Positions 7,795-16,337 of a stretch of 17,888 nt of DNA are shown here, in pieces. Position 1 is the first letter of the stretch, and each line of letters begins with the position of its first letter. A program made the position numbers and the translations under genes. The notes beneath the pieces are model-generated. The model was not told the DNA's origin. It was given only the letters and a program-made list of their open reading frames with translations, and did not search any database. Source of the stretch: Candidatus Krumholzibacteriia bacterium (GTDB lineage: Bacteria; Krumholzibacteriota; Krumholzibacteriia; LZORAL124-64-63); assembly GCA_030632925.1 (NCBI GenBank), contig DAOVTU010000007.1, positions 1-17,888 of the forward strand, read 5' to 3'.

Positions 7795-7836
7795 ATCAAT
7801 CCTTTTTGTTTCCGCCGGCCCCGATTCAGCGAACCT

Positions 7837-8823
7837 CTAGGGAACCCGTCTGAGCCACGTTGCGCCCAGCACACTCTCAAGCAACAGCAGCAACAGCGCC
7901 GGGATCCCGAACCACGCCATGCGCTCGCGGTACCAGGTGCTGACTGTGGTTTCGTAACGCGCCGTCTCCAGGGCATCGATGGTCTTGAAAATGTTGACCA
8001 GTGTTTCGGGGTTGGTCGCCTGGAACATTTCGCCGCCGGTCAGGGCCGCGATGTTGCGCAATAACTCTACGTCGATCTTGGTTTCCCGTTGCCTTGTTTG
8101 GCGGCCAAATATGGGGTCATTCACCGGGTACGGTACCAGACCTTCACGCCCAATGGCCACGGTGTACACCCTCACGTCCAGGCTCTTGGCCAGCTTGGCG
8201 GCTGTCTCCGGTTCCAGGGTCGGCACGTTGTTCACGCCGTCGGTCAGCAGGATCACCGTGCGGCTGGGCGAAGTCGAATGCTTGAGCCGCGCCACGGCCG
8301 TGGCCAGGCCCAGCCCGATGGCCGTGCCGTCATCCACCAGCCCCACTTGAATTTCTTCCAGGAAGCCATTGAGCACCGGATGATCCAAAGTCAGCGGACA
8401 CTGGGTGAAGGCCCGGGCCGCAAAGACCACCAAGCCGATGCGGTCGTTGGGCCGACCGTCGATGAAATCCCGGATCACTTCCTTGGCGGCTCCCAACCGA
8501 TCCTGGGGTTCAAAATCCAACGAGCGCATGCTGCCACTGATGTCCAGGCTCAGCACGATGTCGATGCCTTCGCCCTCGATCTCTTCACTGCTGTGGCTTT
8601 GTCGGGGGCCGGCGGCCGCGACGACCAACAGCACCAGGGCCAGGCCTGACAACCAGGGCAATCCGCGCGCCAGGCGCACCTTCAACGGGGGCCGGATCGG
8701 CACCAGCAGCGGCAAGCGCGAGTGGCGCAGCGCCGTGCGGTCACCACCACCTTTGAGGCGCATCCACATCACGCCGGCAACGGCCGGCAGCAAAAGCAGC
8801 AACAGGGGATTGGCGAATTCCAT
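7837..8823 (-). CDS. batA: BatA-type membrane VWA protein
   Basis: 328-residue inner-membrane protein with its VWA domain in the periplasm. TM1 is at ~4-21, TM2 at ~55-72, the VWA domain at ~85-285 and TM3 at ~303-320, followed by a short basic tail. The MIDAS is complete: D94-S96-S98 (DISGS), T167 (DDGTAIG) and T194-D195 (LLTDGVNN). The shared block AARAFTQCPLTLDHP (135-149) closely parallels AGASFIQCPLTLDYG in the BatB half of the next gene, so the two are paralogues. The true start is ATG at 8823, with GGAGGT at 8830-8835 six bases upstream; the frame itself opens one codon earlier at a TTG. The ATG shares a base with the preceding gene's TGA (TGATG), a typical reinitiation junction. Assigned as BatA because it precedes BatB; the function is tied to MoxR. 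Confidence 0.92.
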   Translation of the reverse strand: MEFANPLLLLLLPAVAGVMWMRLKGGGDRTALRHSRLPLLVPIRPPLKVRLARGLPWLSGLALVLLVVAAAGPRQSHSSEEIEGEGIDIVLSLDISGSMRSLDFEPQDRLGAAKEVIRDFIDGRPNDRIGLVVFAARAFTQCPLTLDHPVLNGFLEEIQVGLVDDGTAIGLGLATAVARLKHSTSPSRTVILLTDGVNNVPTLEPETAAKLAKSLDVRVYTVAIGREGLVPYPVNDPIFGRQTRQRETKIDVELLRNIAALTGGEMFQATNPETLVNIFKTIDALETARYETTVSTWYRERMAWFGIPALLLLLLESVLGATWLRRVP

Positions 8824-10055
8824 CAACCCACCTCCCCTGTCTTCTGAATTTGTCCTGTTTTCTGGGTCTGTACGGCCCGGCCAGCACCGGTACCCAGCTC
8901 GACCGCCAGAGCAGCCCAGGCTTTTTGCGCGGCCAGCAATTGCTCCGGCTGCACGCGAATGTATTGCCGTTCCAGGCGCACTCGATTGATGCGTCCCATG
9001 AACTGAACCGCCTGTTCACGACAGAAGGCCGTCTCGGGCGCGGTCGGGTTGTAACGTTCGCGGTCGGCCAGGTCGATCAAGCGGGCAAAGCCAGCCGGAT
9101 GCGACGTGTCGTGCCCCAATCCCTTGCAGGCTGCCACGATTTCCGGTCCGGTCATTTCCCGGGCCGCGATGCGGTAGCGACCGGCCACGTAATCACGCGC
9201 CAGGAAAGCCAACCGATCCAGGAACTCACGGGTTTCGCCCCGGGCCAGAACATTTTCGTTCAAGAGGGACTGCAGGCTGGTGGCCGTGGCCATCCAGGCC
9301 GCCGGCGGCACGGGCCAATGTTCCAGAGGCGCGGGCAGGTTGCGACGGCGCCACAACAAATAGGCCGCCAATACCAGAAGCAATACGAGGACCGTCACAC
9401 CCACCAGGCGCCACGGTGTCCAGACCAACGAACGCGGCGTCCGGATGGTCGCGGTATTTTCGGTGCCCGCAGTCTGGCCAATGACCGGCAATACCGGTGA
9501 AAGCTGGTCCTGCCAACGGATCTGCAAAGGGTCGCGCCGGTAGACATGGAAAGACCGCACCACACGCAGGTTTTCCGTCGCCGGCAAGGCGGACATGTCC
9601 ACCGCCGGTTCCTGCCGGGGCCGCAACAGGCGCGCCAGGAAACCGCGTTCGGGTTCCACGTAAGGCGCCAGCCACTGTCCGTCGGCTTCTGGCATCAGTT
9701 CCGGCCCATCGGCTTGTCCCGCCGGATAGTCCAGCACCAGATGCAGCAGTCCACCGAATACCAAGGTGTCCTGAACCACGTATAAAGCTTGCGGTTGAGG
9801 CAAGGAGTCGGGCACCGAGATGCGGATTTCCACCGTATCGGGCACCACCGGTGCCGGCTGACCGGCTGGTCGATCGAGCAGTTGGTGCGGCATGATTTGC
9901 CCCTGGCCGGGAGGCGCGCCCCGATCGCCCCGATTGCCCCGATCGCCCGGATGGCCCGGATCTCTGGGATCCTGGGCCTGCACCTGAAGCGGGACAACCA
10001 CCAGGGCCGCCAAGAGAAGGATGCTCCGCATGAGACGTCCAGTTCGGCTGCTCAT
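8823..10055 (-). CDS. Signal-peptide, single-TM protein in MoxR/Bat operon (DUF4381-like)
   Basis: 410 residues. A signal peptide (1-27, VQA|Q) is followed by a short collagen-like Gly-X-Y tract (34-48) and a periplasmic beta-type region (~70-205). One TM lies at ~216-235, then a basic stop (WRRR) and a cytoplasmic helical region. The motif REFLDRLAFLARDYVAGRYR...MTGPEI (277-306) resembles the cytoplasmic helical part of DUF4381-type proteins, which sit between DUF58 and BatA in other operons. The family is assigned mainly from position, topology and this motif, so the name is tentative. The end of the protein has a short direct repeat, QTQKTG / QIQKTG. The ATG at 10055 overlaps the DUF58 stop as ATGA. 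It could link the cytoplasmic MoxR/DUF58 parts to the periplasmic VWA proteins. Confidence 0.75.
   Translation of the reverse strand: MSSRTGRLMRSILLLAALVVVPLQVQAQDPRDPGHPGDRGNRGDRGAPPGQGQIMPHQLLDRPAGQPAPVVPDTVEIRISVPDSLPQPQALYVVQDTLVFGGLLHLVLDYPAGQADGPELMPEADGQWLAPYVEPERGFLARLLRPRQEPAVDMSALPATENLRVVRSFHVYRRDPLQIRWQDQLSPVLPVIGQTAGTENTATIRTPRSLVWTPWRLVGVTVLVLLLVLAAYLLWRRRNLPAPLEHWPVPPAAWMATATSLQSLLNENVLARGETREFLDRLAFLARDYVAGRYRIAAREMTGPEIVAACKGLGHDTSHPAGFARLIDLADRERYNPTAPETAFCREQAVQFMGRINRVRLERQYIRVQPEQLLAAQKAWAALAVELGTGAGRAVQTQKTGQIQKTGEVG
9923..9958. repeat. Four 9-bp tandem units coding a Gly-X-Y tract
   Basis: Four near-identical 9-base units (GATCGCCCC, GATTGCCCC, GATCGCCCG, GATGGCCCG on the plus strand) with a decayed fifth unit at 9959-9967. 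Read on the minus strand in frame they give a G-X-Y run right after the signal peptide of the DUF4381-like protein (Gly at residues 34, 37, 40, 43, 46). It looks like recent local slippage expansion. Confidence 0.75.
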
Positions 10056-10969
10056 CGCCGTCCCTTCCGTCCGGTGCGGCCTTCGCGGGCCAGGAAAAAT
10101 TTGCGCAAGGGATCGACGTAGGATTCGGTCACATCAATGTCCACCACATCGACGCCGCGCGAGGCCAGGGTCTTGGCCAGGGAGCCGTCATGGGCCTGAA
10201 CCCGCAGGGCCAATTGGCGCCCCGTTTCGGCCGACGATGTGTCGATCAATTCGGTCGCGCCCGACTCGGCATCCACCCAGCGCACCAATCCAACATCCGG
10301 CAGAGTGGTTTCGCGAGGATCGCGCACCCGCACCGCCACCACATCGTGGCGCCGGCCAAGAACCGACAAACTTTTCGTAAAATCGCCGGCCCAAAAATCG
10401 GATACCAGAAAAACGGTCGCCTTGCGTTTGAGCACCGAGCCCAGCAAACGCAGGGGTTCATTAATATCAGTGCCGTGGCCTTCGGGCGTGAAGGTGAGCA
10501 GTTCGCGAATCAGGCGCAGCACATGGCTTTTGCCCTTGGCCGGGGGAATGTATTTCTCCACCCGGTCGCTGAACAGCACCAGCCCCACCTTGTCCTTGTT
10601 GGCGATGGCCGAGAAGGCCAGCACGCCGCACAACTCGGCCGCCACTTCGACCTTGGTGCGTTCGCCGGAGCCGAACCAACCGCTGCGGCTCATGTCCACC
10701 ACCAGCATCACCGTCAGTTCGCGTTCCTCTTCAAACAGTTTCACAAAGGGATCGCCCGTACGCGCGGTCACATTCCAATCAATGGAACGGATGTCGTCGC
10801 CGGCCACATACTCGCGCACCTCACGGAACTCCATGCCGGTGCCCTTGAAAACCGAGTGGTATTCACCTGAGAAGACTTCCTCCACCAGACGGCGCGTCCT
10901 GATCTCGATGCGACGCACCGAGGCCAGGATTTCCGGCGAGATGGAAGTGTGGGTTCGCTTGAGCGCCAT
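10052..10969 (-). CDS. DUF58 family protein (VWA-like) of the MoxR operon
   Basis: 305-residue soluble cytoplasmic protein, no TM segment seen. The DUF58 signature GMEFREVREYVAGDDIRSID is at residues 45-64 and is followed by W65. A VWA-like fold follows, with an apparently complete MIDAS: D92-S94-S96 (DMSRS), T167 (GHGTDINEPL) and D191 (VSDFW). DUF58 genes almost always follow moxR and are thought to be clients or adaptors of the MoxR ATPase. The ATG at 10969 lies 5 bases after the moxR stop, with no strong SD of its own, so it probably relies on translational coupling. Its own stop overlaps the next start as ATGA. Basic C-terminal tail (GRTGRKGRR). Confidence 0.93.
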   Translation of the reverse strand: MALKRTHTSISPEILASVRRIEIRTRRLVEEVFSGEYHSVFKGTGMEFREVREYVAGDDIRSIDWNVTARTGDPFVKLFEEERELTVMLVVDMSRSGWFGSGERTKVEVAAELCGVLAFSAIANKDKVGLVLFSDRVEKYIPPAKGKSHVLRLIRELLTFTPEGHGTDINEPLRLLGSVLKRKATVFLVSDFWAGDFTKSLSVLGRRHDVVAVRVRDPRETTLPDVGLVRWVDAESGATELIDTSSAETGRQLALRVQAHDGSLAKTLASRGVDVVDIDVTESYVDPLRKFFLAREGRTGRKGRR

Positions 10970-10974
10970 ATCGT

Positions 10975-11961
<987 letters not shown>

Positions 11962-12083
11962 GACGACCTTTCAGGCCTGACGCTCGGCGCCAGCGGGTAA
12001 AACGGGCATATAACAGGCAAACAACCGCAGTGATACGAGATTGAGCCCCGTTGGTTCCATGGAAATCGCTCCTGCGACCACTC

Positions 12084-12112
12084 TTGGTGGCGAACCGGGA
12101 CCGCCCTACAAT
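12084..12112 (+). promoter_or_regulatory. Candidate sigma-70 promoter for DUF507 genes
   Basis: -35 box TTGGTG and -10 box TACAAT with a 17-base spacer. The -10 matches five of six consensus bases and the -35 matches three. It would give a leader of roughly 80 bases before the TTG start of DUF507-1. The hexamers were found by eye and not scored against a background. Confidence 0.35.
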
Positions 12113-12192
12113 AACCAACCCCTTTTTTCTTGCCAACCCCTATCAAAAGCCTTTCAATAGGAATGAATAGTGAATTTCCCCGAAAGCCCTTT

Positions 12193-12197
12193 GGAGG
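12193..12197 (+). promoter_or_regulatory. GGAGG ribosome binding site fixing the TTG start
   Basis: A perfect GGAGG five bases upstream of the TTG at 12203. It decides between this TTG and the in-frame GTG at 12170 (AGGA, 7 bases), because the TTG start produces the family-typical MRLS amino terminus. Confidence 0.7.
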
Positions 12198-12202
12198 CCG
12201 TT

Positions 12203-12484
12203 TTGAGGCTGAGCAAACACAAAATCGAACATTTGTCCGATAAGATCCTGAAAATGCTGCAGGATCACCCCCGGATGCACCCGAATGAGAACATCGATCT
12301 GGTGACCCGGTCCATCGATGACGCCATTTTCGAGAACATGAAGGCCGAAGAAGAAATCGACGACGAAGTCGAAAAGCTGGTCTTCGCCAACAAGAACGAA
12401 ATCTCGGCCATGGATATGGACGTGGGCGCCCTGCGCAGCCAAATGAAGCGCGAGCTGTGCCGCAAACAGGGTTTTATCCTGTAA
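12203..12484 (+). CDS. DUF507 family protein, copy 1
   Basis: 93-residue soluble, highly charged helical protein of unknown function. With the TTG start the protein begins MRLSKHKIEHLSDKILKML, which aligns directly with MRLSEERIAVVARLICDRL of the next gene. The in-frame GTG at 12170 would add 11 residues (reading through EAV) that have no counterpart in copy 2. A shared block is EEIDDEVEKLV here and DEIDEEATTFL in copy 2, where DUF507 proteins carry an acidic helix. The C-terminal end is basic (MKRELCRKQGFIL). There are no TM segments or catalytic signatures. Copy 2 follows after 59 bases, so the pair is probably one transcript. DUF507 proteins often come in tandem; a heterodimer would be a reasonable guess but is inference. 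Confidence 0.82.
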   Translation: MRLSKHKIEHLSDKILKMLQDHPRMHPNENIDLVTRSIDDAIFENMKAEEEIDDEVEKLVFANKNEISAMDMDVGALRSQMKRELCRKQGFIL

Positions 12485-12543
12485 ACGGGGATTTGTACTG
12501 TAGCTAATCACCGCCGGGCCCTGTCCCGCGGGAAGGATACAAG

Positions 12544-12828
12544 ATGAGATTGTCCGAAGAGCGCATTGCTGTTGTCGCTCGCCTGATTTGCGATCGTCTG
12601 CTGGACGAAGAACTGGTCGACCTGGAAATTCGTGAAGACGACTTCCTCAATCTGGTCGAAGGCCTGATTGTCCACGATTTCAAGATCGAAGACGAAATCG
12701 ACGAAGAGGCCACCACGTTCCTGCTGAAGAACAAGCCGAAACTGGAAGAGGGTTCGACCGAGTGGAAGATCGAACTGGAGCGCAAGAAGGAAGAGTTCTC
12801 CATCGCCCGCGGCTATCAGGCATTCTGA
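12544..12828 (+). CDS. DUF507 family protein, copy 2
   Basis: 94-residue DUF507 protein, one residue longer than copy 1. It begins MRLSEERIAVV and has the acidic segment VHDFKIEDEIDEEA in the middle, followed by a Lys/Glu-rich helix (LERKKEEFSIARGYQAF). The ATG at 12544 has AAGGA at 12533-12537 with 6 bases spacing. It is predicted to be cytosolic, all-helical and of unknown function. It is clearly paralogous to copy 1 but diverged, and it keeps the same start motif and length, which suggests an old duplication rather than a recent one. The glycosyltransferase gene follows after 52 bases; no terminator was recognised between them, so co-transcription is possible. Confidence 0.88.
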   Translation: MRLSEERIAVVARLICDRLLDEELVDLEIREDDFLNLVEGLIVHDFKIEDEIDEEATTFLLKNKPKLEEGSTEWKIELERKKEEFSIARGYQAF

Positions 12829-12880
12829 TCCTCGCGAACATTCGGCCAACCCCTTGCAAAGCCATCCGGAGTAGCAAATC

Positions 12881-14149
12881 GTGAAAGTCATGGTGCTCAC
12901 CCCCTACCTGCCCCATCGCCGGGTGGGTCATGGTGGCGGCACCGCGGTGCGCGATCTTGTAACCTGGCTGGCCCGCAAGCATGAAGTCATGGTGCTCAGC
13001 CTGGTGCGTCGGGGTGAGGAAAATCTGCTGGCGGAAGTGGAAGAACTCGGGGTCCGGGCCTTGGGCCTACCCTTCCTTGACCAACAATCCGATGGCTTGT
13101 CTCGAATAGAATTCCTGTCCCGACGCCTCGCTGCGTTCTCCCGCTCCCTCGCCTCCGGCTTCCCTTTCTACGTAGAAAAATATGCCGACGCAAACCTGGC
13201 CCGCCAGATCACTGCGGCGGTGCGCGACTTTCAGCCGGATGCCATCCAGATCGAATACCTGCAGATGGCAACCTACTGCCGCGAACTGCGCCAGCAGCGC
13301 GATACATCCGGCCAAAGTGCGCCGCGCCTGATTCTCAACAGTCACGAACTGGGCAGCCTGCCCCGCGAACGCCGGGCCGCGCGGGCGGACAACCCCTTGA
13401 GTCGCTGGGCGGCTCTGCGCGAAGCGGCGTCCTGGCGGCGGTTGCAGGTGGCGGCCACCAGTTGGGCCGACAAAACCCTCTGCGTCACGCCCGAAGACCA
13501 CGCCCTGTACGCGGCCATGGGCGGCCAGAATCTGGTGACGATGCCGCTGGGCATGGACCTCAGCGCCCTGGAGGCCGATTGGCAACCCGGAACGGTCGAT
13601 GGTCGCGAAACCCACCTCTTTGTCGGTTCCTTTGGTCACCCACCCAATGTCCTGGCAGCTGAATTTCTGATCAATCAGGCTTGGCCCAAGGTCGCGGCCG
13701 AACGGCCGGAGGCACACCTCGTATTGGCCGGACGTGGCTCGGATGAATATCTGGCCACACAGGTCCCACGCGCGCAGTGGGCCGACCGAAAAGTCGAAGC
13801 CCTCGGCTTTGTAGACGATTTGACGCCGCACTTCCGCAATTGCCGCCTCTTTGTGGCGCCCCTGCCCGAAGGCGGCGGCATCAAGATCAAGATCCTCGAG
13901 GCCATGGCCCGCGGCGTGCCCGTCGTGACCACACCGGTGGGTGCCGAAGGCATTTCCACCGCCAAGGACGGCACCCTGACCATCACCGCCTGCGATGAAT
14001 CATTTGCGGCGGCAATGTTGCGGGATGCGGACGACCTGCCGGGCTGCCGGGGCCGCGCCGCAGCTGCACGCCAACTGATGGAAAGCCACTTCAGCTGGGA
14101 CAGCATCACCGACCGACTGACCGACCTCTATGGAGATTTCCCGCAGTAA
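12881..14149 (+). CDS. GT4-like family glycosyltransferase (GT-B fold)
   Basis: 422-residue cytoplasmic or membrane-peripheral glycosyltransferase. The N-terminal acceptor half starts MKVMVLTPYLPHRRVGHGGG, the glycine-rich loop typical of GT4-like enzymes. The C-terminal donor half has LFVGSFGHPPNV (246-257), HLVLAGRGSDE (279-289), EALGFVDDL (306-314) and the nucleotide-sugar site GGGIKIKILEAMARGVPVVT (331-350), where K335/K337 and E340 match the conserved Lys/Glu. It resembles sugar transferases of exopolysaccharide-type clusters, but donor, acceptor and linkage cannot be read from sequence. The GTG start is supported by GGAG at 12868-12871 (9 bases). No polysaccharide genes lie beside it. 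The downstream aldolase gene is convergent, with 7 bases between stops. Confidence 0.88.
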   Translation: MKVMVLTPYLPHRRVGHGGGTAVRDLVTWLARKHEVMVLSLVRRGEENLLAEVEELGVRALGLPFLDQQSDGLSRIEFLSRRLAAFSRSLASGFPFYVEKYADANLARQITAAVRDFQPDAIQIEYLQMATYCRELRQQRDTSGQSAPRLILNSHELGSLPRERRAARADNPLSRWAALREAASWRRLQVAATSWADKTLCVTPEDHALYAAMGGQNLVTMPLGMDLSALEADWQPGTVDGRETHLFVGSFGHPPNVLAAEFLINQAWPKVAAERPEAHLVLAGRGSDEYLATQVPRAQWADRKVEALGFVDDLTPHFRNCRLFVAPLPEGGGIKIKILEAMARGVPVVTTPVGAEGISTAKDGTLTITACDESFAAAMLRDADDLPGCRGRAAAARQLMESHFSWDSITDRLTDLYGDFPQ

Positions 14150-14156
14150 AATTCGA

Positions 14157-14798
14157 CTAGTAGGAAGCCGAGCCGCCGCGTTCCTGCAGCAAGCGCAGAG
14201 TGTCGGCGTCGACGGGACTTTGTCCGGCGGCCACTTCGGCCAACAAAGTCACCTGGGCCAAACGCTCCACTGTTTCCAGCAGGGCAAAAGCTGCGCCCAG
14301 GTCTGTGCCCATGGCCACTACGCCGTGGTTGCCCAGCAGGATGGCATCGTTTTCAGCGAGGAAGGGTTTGACCGACAGGGCCAACTCAGGGGTGCCTGGT
14401 TCGGTGCGCACCGCCAGGGGCACGCGGGGCAATAGCGCAGCTGTTTCGGTGAGCAGTGAACCGTCCAGGTCCCGCCCTGCCGCGGCAAAGGCCGTGGCCC
14501 AGGGGGCATGGGCGTGACAGATGCCACCGACATCCGGTCGGCTTAGATAGATTTCCCGATGCATGGGCCATTCGCTGGTGGGCTTGCCCTTGGCCGTGCG
14601 GCCAGCAGTGTCCACTTCAACCAGGTCCTGGACCCGCAGATCGCCCTTGCTCACGCCCGAAGGTGAGACCAAAAAACAGTGGCCGCTGATACGAACCGAA
14701 AGGTTCCCTTCAGCGGCCACGACAAAGCCACGACTCTGCATTTTTTGACCGATGGCCACCATCTCCCTGCGCATGACAACGAGGTTGGCCATGGTCAC
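14157..14798 (-). CDS. Class II aldolase/adducin family protein, L-fuculose-phosphate aldolase type
   Basis: 213-residue zinc-dependent cytosolic aldolase. Motifs: EGNLSVR (30-36), SPSGVSKGDL (45-54), TSEWPMH (74-80), HAHAPWA (95-101) and GNHGV (156-160). By comparison with E. coli L-fuculose-1-phosphate aldolase (E73, H92, H94, H155), the catalytic Glu is E76 and the zinc His are H95, H97 and H158, a constant offset of three, so the catalytic set is complete. Length also matches FucA (~215). Related enzymes (ribulose-5-phosphate 4-epimerase, methylthioribulose-1-phosphate dehydratase, other sugar-phosphate aldolases) are hard to separate by eye, so the substrate is open. The GTG start at 14798 and an ATG at 14792 are both possible (AGGG lies six bases before the GTG); with the ATG the offset is one. 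It lies 8 bases downstream of the propeller lipoprotein gene and is probably co-transcribed with it. Confidence 0.85.
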   Translation of the reverse strand: MTMANLVVMRREMVAIGQKMQSRGFVVAAEGNLSVRISGHCFLVSPSGVSKGDLRVQDLVEVDTAGRTAKGKPTSEWPMHREIYLSRPDVGGICHAHAPWATAFAAAGRDLDGSLLTETAALLPRVPLAVRTEPGTPELALSVKPFLAENDAILLGNHGVVAMGTDLGAAFALLETVERLAQVTLLAEVAAGQSPVDADTLRLLQERGGSASY

Positions 14799-14806
14799 TG
14801 CACGCC

Positions 14807-16198
14807 CTACGGGCGGTAGATGTAGACGTGGGACATCACGCCTTCGAAGAACTCCAACTGACGGCGTTCGTCGTTGGCCAAGGCACGCAACTGGACTTCG
14901 TCCAGGCCCTCATTTTCCGGGTTATCGACAGCCGCCTGATAGGCTTCCTCTTCCAGGCGGTTCAACATTTCGGTGGGGAAGCCCAGCGAACTGCTCATCA
15001 TAACACGCCCGTCCGGCAGCACCCTCGGGTCGACATCATCAGAACGGGTGAAGTAATAAAGCGCCGGGTCCAGGGTTCCGTCAGACGGGATACTCCAGAT
15101 GTTCCGGTCATGCAAAGTGATGGCCGGTGCGCGGCGGGTCGAGACAAAGTAGATCGAGGCGCCGTTATTGGAGAAAACCGGCCCCCGGTTGAGGATGCCC
15201 GAAATGGGGTCGCCCTCGGTGCGGGACGTGAACGTCAGCCGATTCAAATTGGAATCCAGTGCCGGCAGATTAGCGGCCGTCACACCGGTCGAATCGAAGT
15301 CCACCGTGAAGATTTCCGTGCCGGCACCCGTGCCGGCGCCAGCGACGTCCAGCCCACCGGAGAAGACCAGCTTGGAGCCATCGGGCGCCCAACTGGGAGT
15401 CTCAAGGCGCGAATACTCGCTCGTGATCGGGAAAGCAACGGCGTCGTACCCGTCGTTATCGCCGGCGGTGTCCATTTTAATGACCCAGAGGGATGTGCCG
15501 GTGCAGGTCTCAAAGGAATCGGGAATCACACAGCTGGAGCGCGTGAAGGCCAACCAGTCGCCGTCGGCCGAGAGAGTGCCTTCCATGTGTTGAGTCAGCC
15601 GCGGTTGGGCCGTTGCATCAGCCGGTTCCATAAACAGGTACTCCACCCGTGCCAGGCTCGGGTTGGATATATCGGCCCGGCAAAGACGGTACTGGTTGCC
15701 CAGTTCAATGGAGCGCATGCTGAAAATCAGATGGCTGTCGTCGGCCCAGCTGGGCGAGGTCTTGTCATCGTCCACCATGTACTGCAGGAATGGCTCGCCG
15801 CCGGCAAAGGGCATACTGCGCGGGAACAACTCTACCAAAATCCCACCCTGGCTGCTCAGGTCAAGAGTCGGCTCCACGCCCTCCTGATTCGGAAACAGAA
15901 TCATCTGCCGATTGTTGACAAAATCCGCATCGCCGGAGAAACGGGGATCCGAAGGAATGGCCCACCAGTCGGCGGTGAACAGGATCCGCGACTGATCCGG
16001 AGACATGCTCGGATTCAGGTAGTGAAAGCCATCACTGGAAGTGTCAGTCGTCACCATGACCAGATCACCACAGGAATGATTGCCACAGACAACCAGCGTT
16101 TCCGACGGTTCTTGCTTGCTGCTGCAGCCAACGACGGTCAAGACCGTCAGCAAAACGACATATGGCAGCAGCAGGAAGCGATTGCGCGTCCACTTCAT
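14807..16198 (-). CDS. Beta-propeller (PD40/TolB-like) lipoprotein
   Basis: 463-residue lipoprotein. The signal peptide ends in lipobox VVGC with C25, followed by Ser, suggesting outer-membrane sorting. Six PD40/WD40-like blade motifs are visible: NPSMSPDQSRILFT (62-75), SPSWADDSHLIFS (148-160), EGTLSADGDWLAFT (206-219), TPSWAPDGSKLVFS (267-280), GPVFSNNGASIYFV (339-352) and DVDPRVLPDGRVMM (388-401). This is the fold used by TolB and related proteins, mostly for protein binding; no catalytic motif was recognised. Residues ~410-450 are a charged, Glu-rich helix not typical of blades. The ATG has GGAGGT ten bases upstream, rather distant. The function is unknown; a role in envelope protein or polymer interaction is a guess. 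Upstream, 139 bases separate it from the TonB-C lipoprotein gene. Confidence 0.8.
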   Translation of the reverse strand: MKWTRNRFLLLPYVVLLTVLTVVGCSSKQEPSETLVVCGNHSCGDLVMVTTDTSSDGFHYLNPSMSPDQSRILFTADWWAIPSDPRFSGDADFVNNRQMILFPNQEGVEPTLDLSSQGGILVELFPRSMPFAGGEPFLQYMVDDDKTSPSWADDSHLIFSMRSIELGNQYRLCRADISNPSLARVEYLFMEPADATAQPRLTQHMEGTLSADGDWLAFTRSSCVIPDSFETCTGTSLWVIKMDTAGDNDGYDAVAFPITSEYSRLETPSWAPDGSKLVFSGGLDVAGAGTGAGTEIFTVDFDSTGVTAANLPALDSNLNRLTFTSRTEGDPISGILNRGPVFSNNGASIYFVSTRRAPAITLHDRNIWSIPSDGTLDPALYYFTRSDDVDPRVLPDGRVMMSSSLGFPTEMLNRLEEEAYQAAVDNPENEGLDEVQLRALANDERRQLEFFEGVMSHVYIYRP

Positions 16199-16293
16199 GT
16201 TCGGATGGACCTCCAGCGGGGGTTGGAAAGGGGATGTCCGCAGAACCGGTCGGCCTCAGCCAGGCTCCGGATCGCGACAAACCGTGATATGGA

Positions 16294-16323
16294 AAAATAA
16301 GGCAACATGCCCCTGCAAATCAA
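16294..16323 (-). promoter_or_regulatory. Weak candidate promoter for the propeller lipoprotein gene
   Basis: Minus-strand TTGATT (16318-16323) and TATTTT (16294-16299), separated by 18 bases, lie in the 139-base gap upstream of the propeller lipoprotein gene. Each hexamer matches four of six consensus bases. Found by eye and unscored; a longer operon with no internal promoter is equally possible. Confidence 0.2.
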
Positions 16324-16337
16324 CCGGCACTTCAGGA

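Larger units (their letters stand above)
11962..12202. promoter_or_regulatory. Divergent moxR/DUF507 regulatory region
   Basis: 241 bases between the start of moxR (leftward) and DUF507-1 (rightward). For the rightward genes a plausible sigma-70 promoter is TTGGTG (12084-12089), a 17-base spacer and TACAAT (12107-12112). Close downstream lie two CCAACCCCT copies (12115-12123 and 12133-12141), 18 bases apart. A small inverted repeat, CCAC (12078-12081) / GTGG (12087-12090), overlaps the -35. No convincing pair was found for moxR. GTTGGTT (12050-12056) is complementary to AACCAAC (12113-12119). Confidence 0.4.

Noticed and set aside
12163..12243. Short ATG frame overlapping the DUF507-1 5' end in another frame
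   Set aside because: Only about 26 codons, with a stop inside DUF507-1; AGGA just before it is too close to serve it. More likely incidental.
12525..12532. CCCGCGGG palindrome between the two DUF507 genes
   Set aside because: An 8-base GC palindrome is expected by chance in this composition, and it lies just before an SD with no sign of promoter elements.
14828..16300. 490-codon plus-strand open frame opposite the propeller lipoprotein
   Set aside because: Antisense shadow in GC-rich DNA. The minus-strand frame has a lipobox, six PD40-like motifs and a proper start; this frame has no recognisable motif.
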